From: Flavobacteriales bacterium
GTDB taxonomy: Bacteria > Bacteroidota > Bacteroidia > Flavobacteriales_F > PHOS-HE28
Assembly (NCBI GenBank): GCA_024640205.1
Contig: JAHEFL010000066.1
Coordinates: forward strand, 1 to 7,504
DNA length: 7,504 bases
Reading direction: 5' to 3'
The translations under genes and the position numbers were made by a program. Every line of letters begins with the position of its first letter. The first letter of the stretch is position 1. The notes beneath the pieces are model-generated. The model was given only the letters and a program-made list of their open reading frames with translations, was not told the DNA's origin and searched no databases. Shown piece after piece: positions 6,451-7,504 of this stretch.

Positions 6451-7470
6451 ATGGGATCACACAAACTCATTGTACCTGTTTCACTGCTGCTTGGCGGTGT
6501 ATTGAGCGCCCAGTCACCTACGCTCACCGATATGAATAACGTCCCGGCCGCGGGTATGGATTACCCGGTAAACCTGGGAACGTTCGGCTATCCGGGTGGT
6601 GCGGGGGCCGACCAGACCTACGGATTCTGGATGCTTCAGAGCACGGGTAATCGTGACATCATGTACCTGGCTCCTTCGGTAACGCCCACCTCCAACATGG
6701 TTGCTGGCGTCACCCATCTCAGTACCGATGGCGGCACGGATACGCTTTTCTGGCGCGCGAATGCGAGCGGGCTTGATCTGCTGGCGGAAAAGAATGCCCT
6801 TCTTGGTCTTGTGGTCTATAGTGATCCGGGCATCGAGCGACAGTATCCGTGTACGTTCAACACCACTTGGAGTGATGCGGTCGCCGCATCCTACACCACC
6901 AGCGGCATTCCCGTGGTACGTTCCGGCTCGATCACAGGGGTGGCTGACGGCTATGGCCTATTGGAACTGCCGGCCGCCGGCGTGCCGAATGTTCTCCGGA
7001 TCAAGGTGCGCAAAGTCATCAGCGACGTTTCCGCCATCGTCACGGTGGATCGTATTTCGGAGACGTACTACTTCTTCACCGAACTTGTTCCGCATCCATT
7101 GCTCAAGCTTCAGATCGACACGACCATCATCAACAATGGTGGACCTACTGTGACCAAGGAGTCGCAGTGGATGTTCGGTGAAGGCACGATCGGGTTCGAT
7201 GACCTGAGCTTCGACGATATCCGCTTTACGGCCTATCCGAATCCGGCCACGGATCTGGTGCATCTTTCCGTGGATGATGCCAACGAGGTCCGTTTCGTGG
7301 AGGTGTTGGACGCCACCGGTCGCCTTGCTCTGAGACAGGATCTGATGCGTAATCAAAGTGATGCGATCATGGGCGCCTTCAGCGTGATCGGGTTGGCACC
7401 GGGTGTGTACCACGTCCGTTTAAGCGGAACCGCTGGTGTCCTTGGTACCCAGCGCCTGGTGGTGAATTGA
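6451..7470 (+). CDS. T9SS type A sorting domain-containing secreted protein
   Basis: This is a 339-residue exported protein from the ATG at 6451. That start is chosen because it opens a signal peptide (MGSHKLIVPVSLLLGGVLSAQ, cleavage after residue 21). The frame stays open upstream to 6271, but that part would overlap the nitroreductase gene antisense and has no signal sequence at its start. Residues about 22-250 form one beta-rich domain. Its ADGYGLLELPAAGVPNVLRIKV segment (165-186) is a hallmark of a group of Flavobacteriia cargo proteins I know only as hypothetical. Residues about 258-339 are a type A sorting domain with AYPNPATDLVHLSV, DATGR, GLAPGVYHVRL and a C-terminal RLVVN. No catalytic motif is visible. 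It is divergent from the nitroreductase gene, and the next gene to the right is not in view. Export by T9SS is well supported; function is unknown. Confidence 0.88.
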   Translation: MGSHKLIVPVSLLLGGVLSAQSPTLTDMNNVPAAGMDYPVNLGTFGYPGGAGADQTYGFWMLQSTGNRDIMYLAPSVTPTSNMVAGVTHLSTDGGTDTLFWRANASGLDLLAEKNALLGLVVYSDPGIERQYPCTFNTTWSDAVAASYTTSGIPVVRSGSITGVADGYGLLELPAAGVPNVLRIKVRKVISDVSAIVTVDRISETYYFFTELVPHPLLKLQIDTTIINNGGPTVTKESQWMFGEGTIGFDDLSFDDIRFTAYPNPATDLVHLSVDDANEVRFVEVLDATGRLALRQDLMRNQSDAIMGAFSVIGLAPGVYHVRLSGTAGVLGTQRLVVN

Positions 7471-7504
7471 ACCGGAATTAGTTAAGAACAGAAGCCCCTT
7501 CCTT

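Noticed and set aside
7485..7504. GAAGCCCCTTCCTT at the right edge as the left arm of a terminator after the cargo gene
   Set aside because: Only one possible arm is inside the window, so pairing cannot be tested.
1..7504. CRISPR array, tRNA, rRNA, insertion sequence, phage genes or a defence island
   Set aside because: No spaced direct repeats, cloverleaf-like sequences, terminal inverted repeats, transposase motifs or defence-type domains were seen. The repeats present are protein-domain repeats within genes.

Overview
The window comes from a GC-rich member of the Bacteroidota, probably Flavobacteriia-like. The evidence is three proteins ending in type IX secretion system (T9SS) type A C-terminal sorting domains, TAnnTTcG-like candidate -7 elements instead of sigma70 boxes, and weak or absent Shine-Dalgarno sequences before most genes. 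No rRNA, tRNA, CRISPR array, transposase or phage gene was seen. Gene order looks chromosomal and ordinary.

Layout, left to right. A 5'-truncated plus-strand gene (2-1102) encodes the C-terminal part of a secreted deiminase of the agmatine / Porphyromonas-type peptidylarginine deiminase superfamily, with an Ig-like domain and a sorting domain. It converges on a minus-strand gene, and a strong symmetric hairpin (1122-1151) sits between them as a shared terminator. The minus strand then carries, in its own reading order from right to left: a nitroreductase (6332-5745), a small membrane-anchored protein of unknown function (5732-5403), an M23 peptidase with a C-terminal LysM (5291-4134), an outer-membrane beta-barrel protein whose start overlaps the peptidase gene (4218-3430), and a 720-residue secreted protein with four cysteine-rich pre-peptidase-C-like modules, one FN3-like domain and a sorting domain (3333-1171). 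A divergent plus-strand gene (6451-7470) encodes a third T9SS cargo protein of a poorly characterised family.

How they fit together. Most of the window concerns the cell envelope and the outside of the cell: three T9SS cargo proteins, a wall hydrolase and an outer-membrane barrel. The nitroreductase and small membrane protein form a tight two-gene unit (12-base gap). The peptidase and barrel genes overlap and are probably co-transcribed, possibly running on into the 720-residue protein. No T9SS machinery genes are present. I found no convincing new multi-gene system. The points most worth a second look are the secreted deiminase, the eight-cysteine repeat architecture, a two-copy 35-residue helical repeat ahead of the M23 domain, and the unresolved start of the barrel gene.
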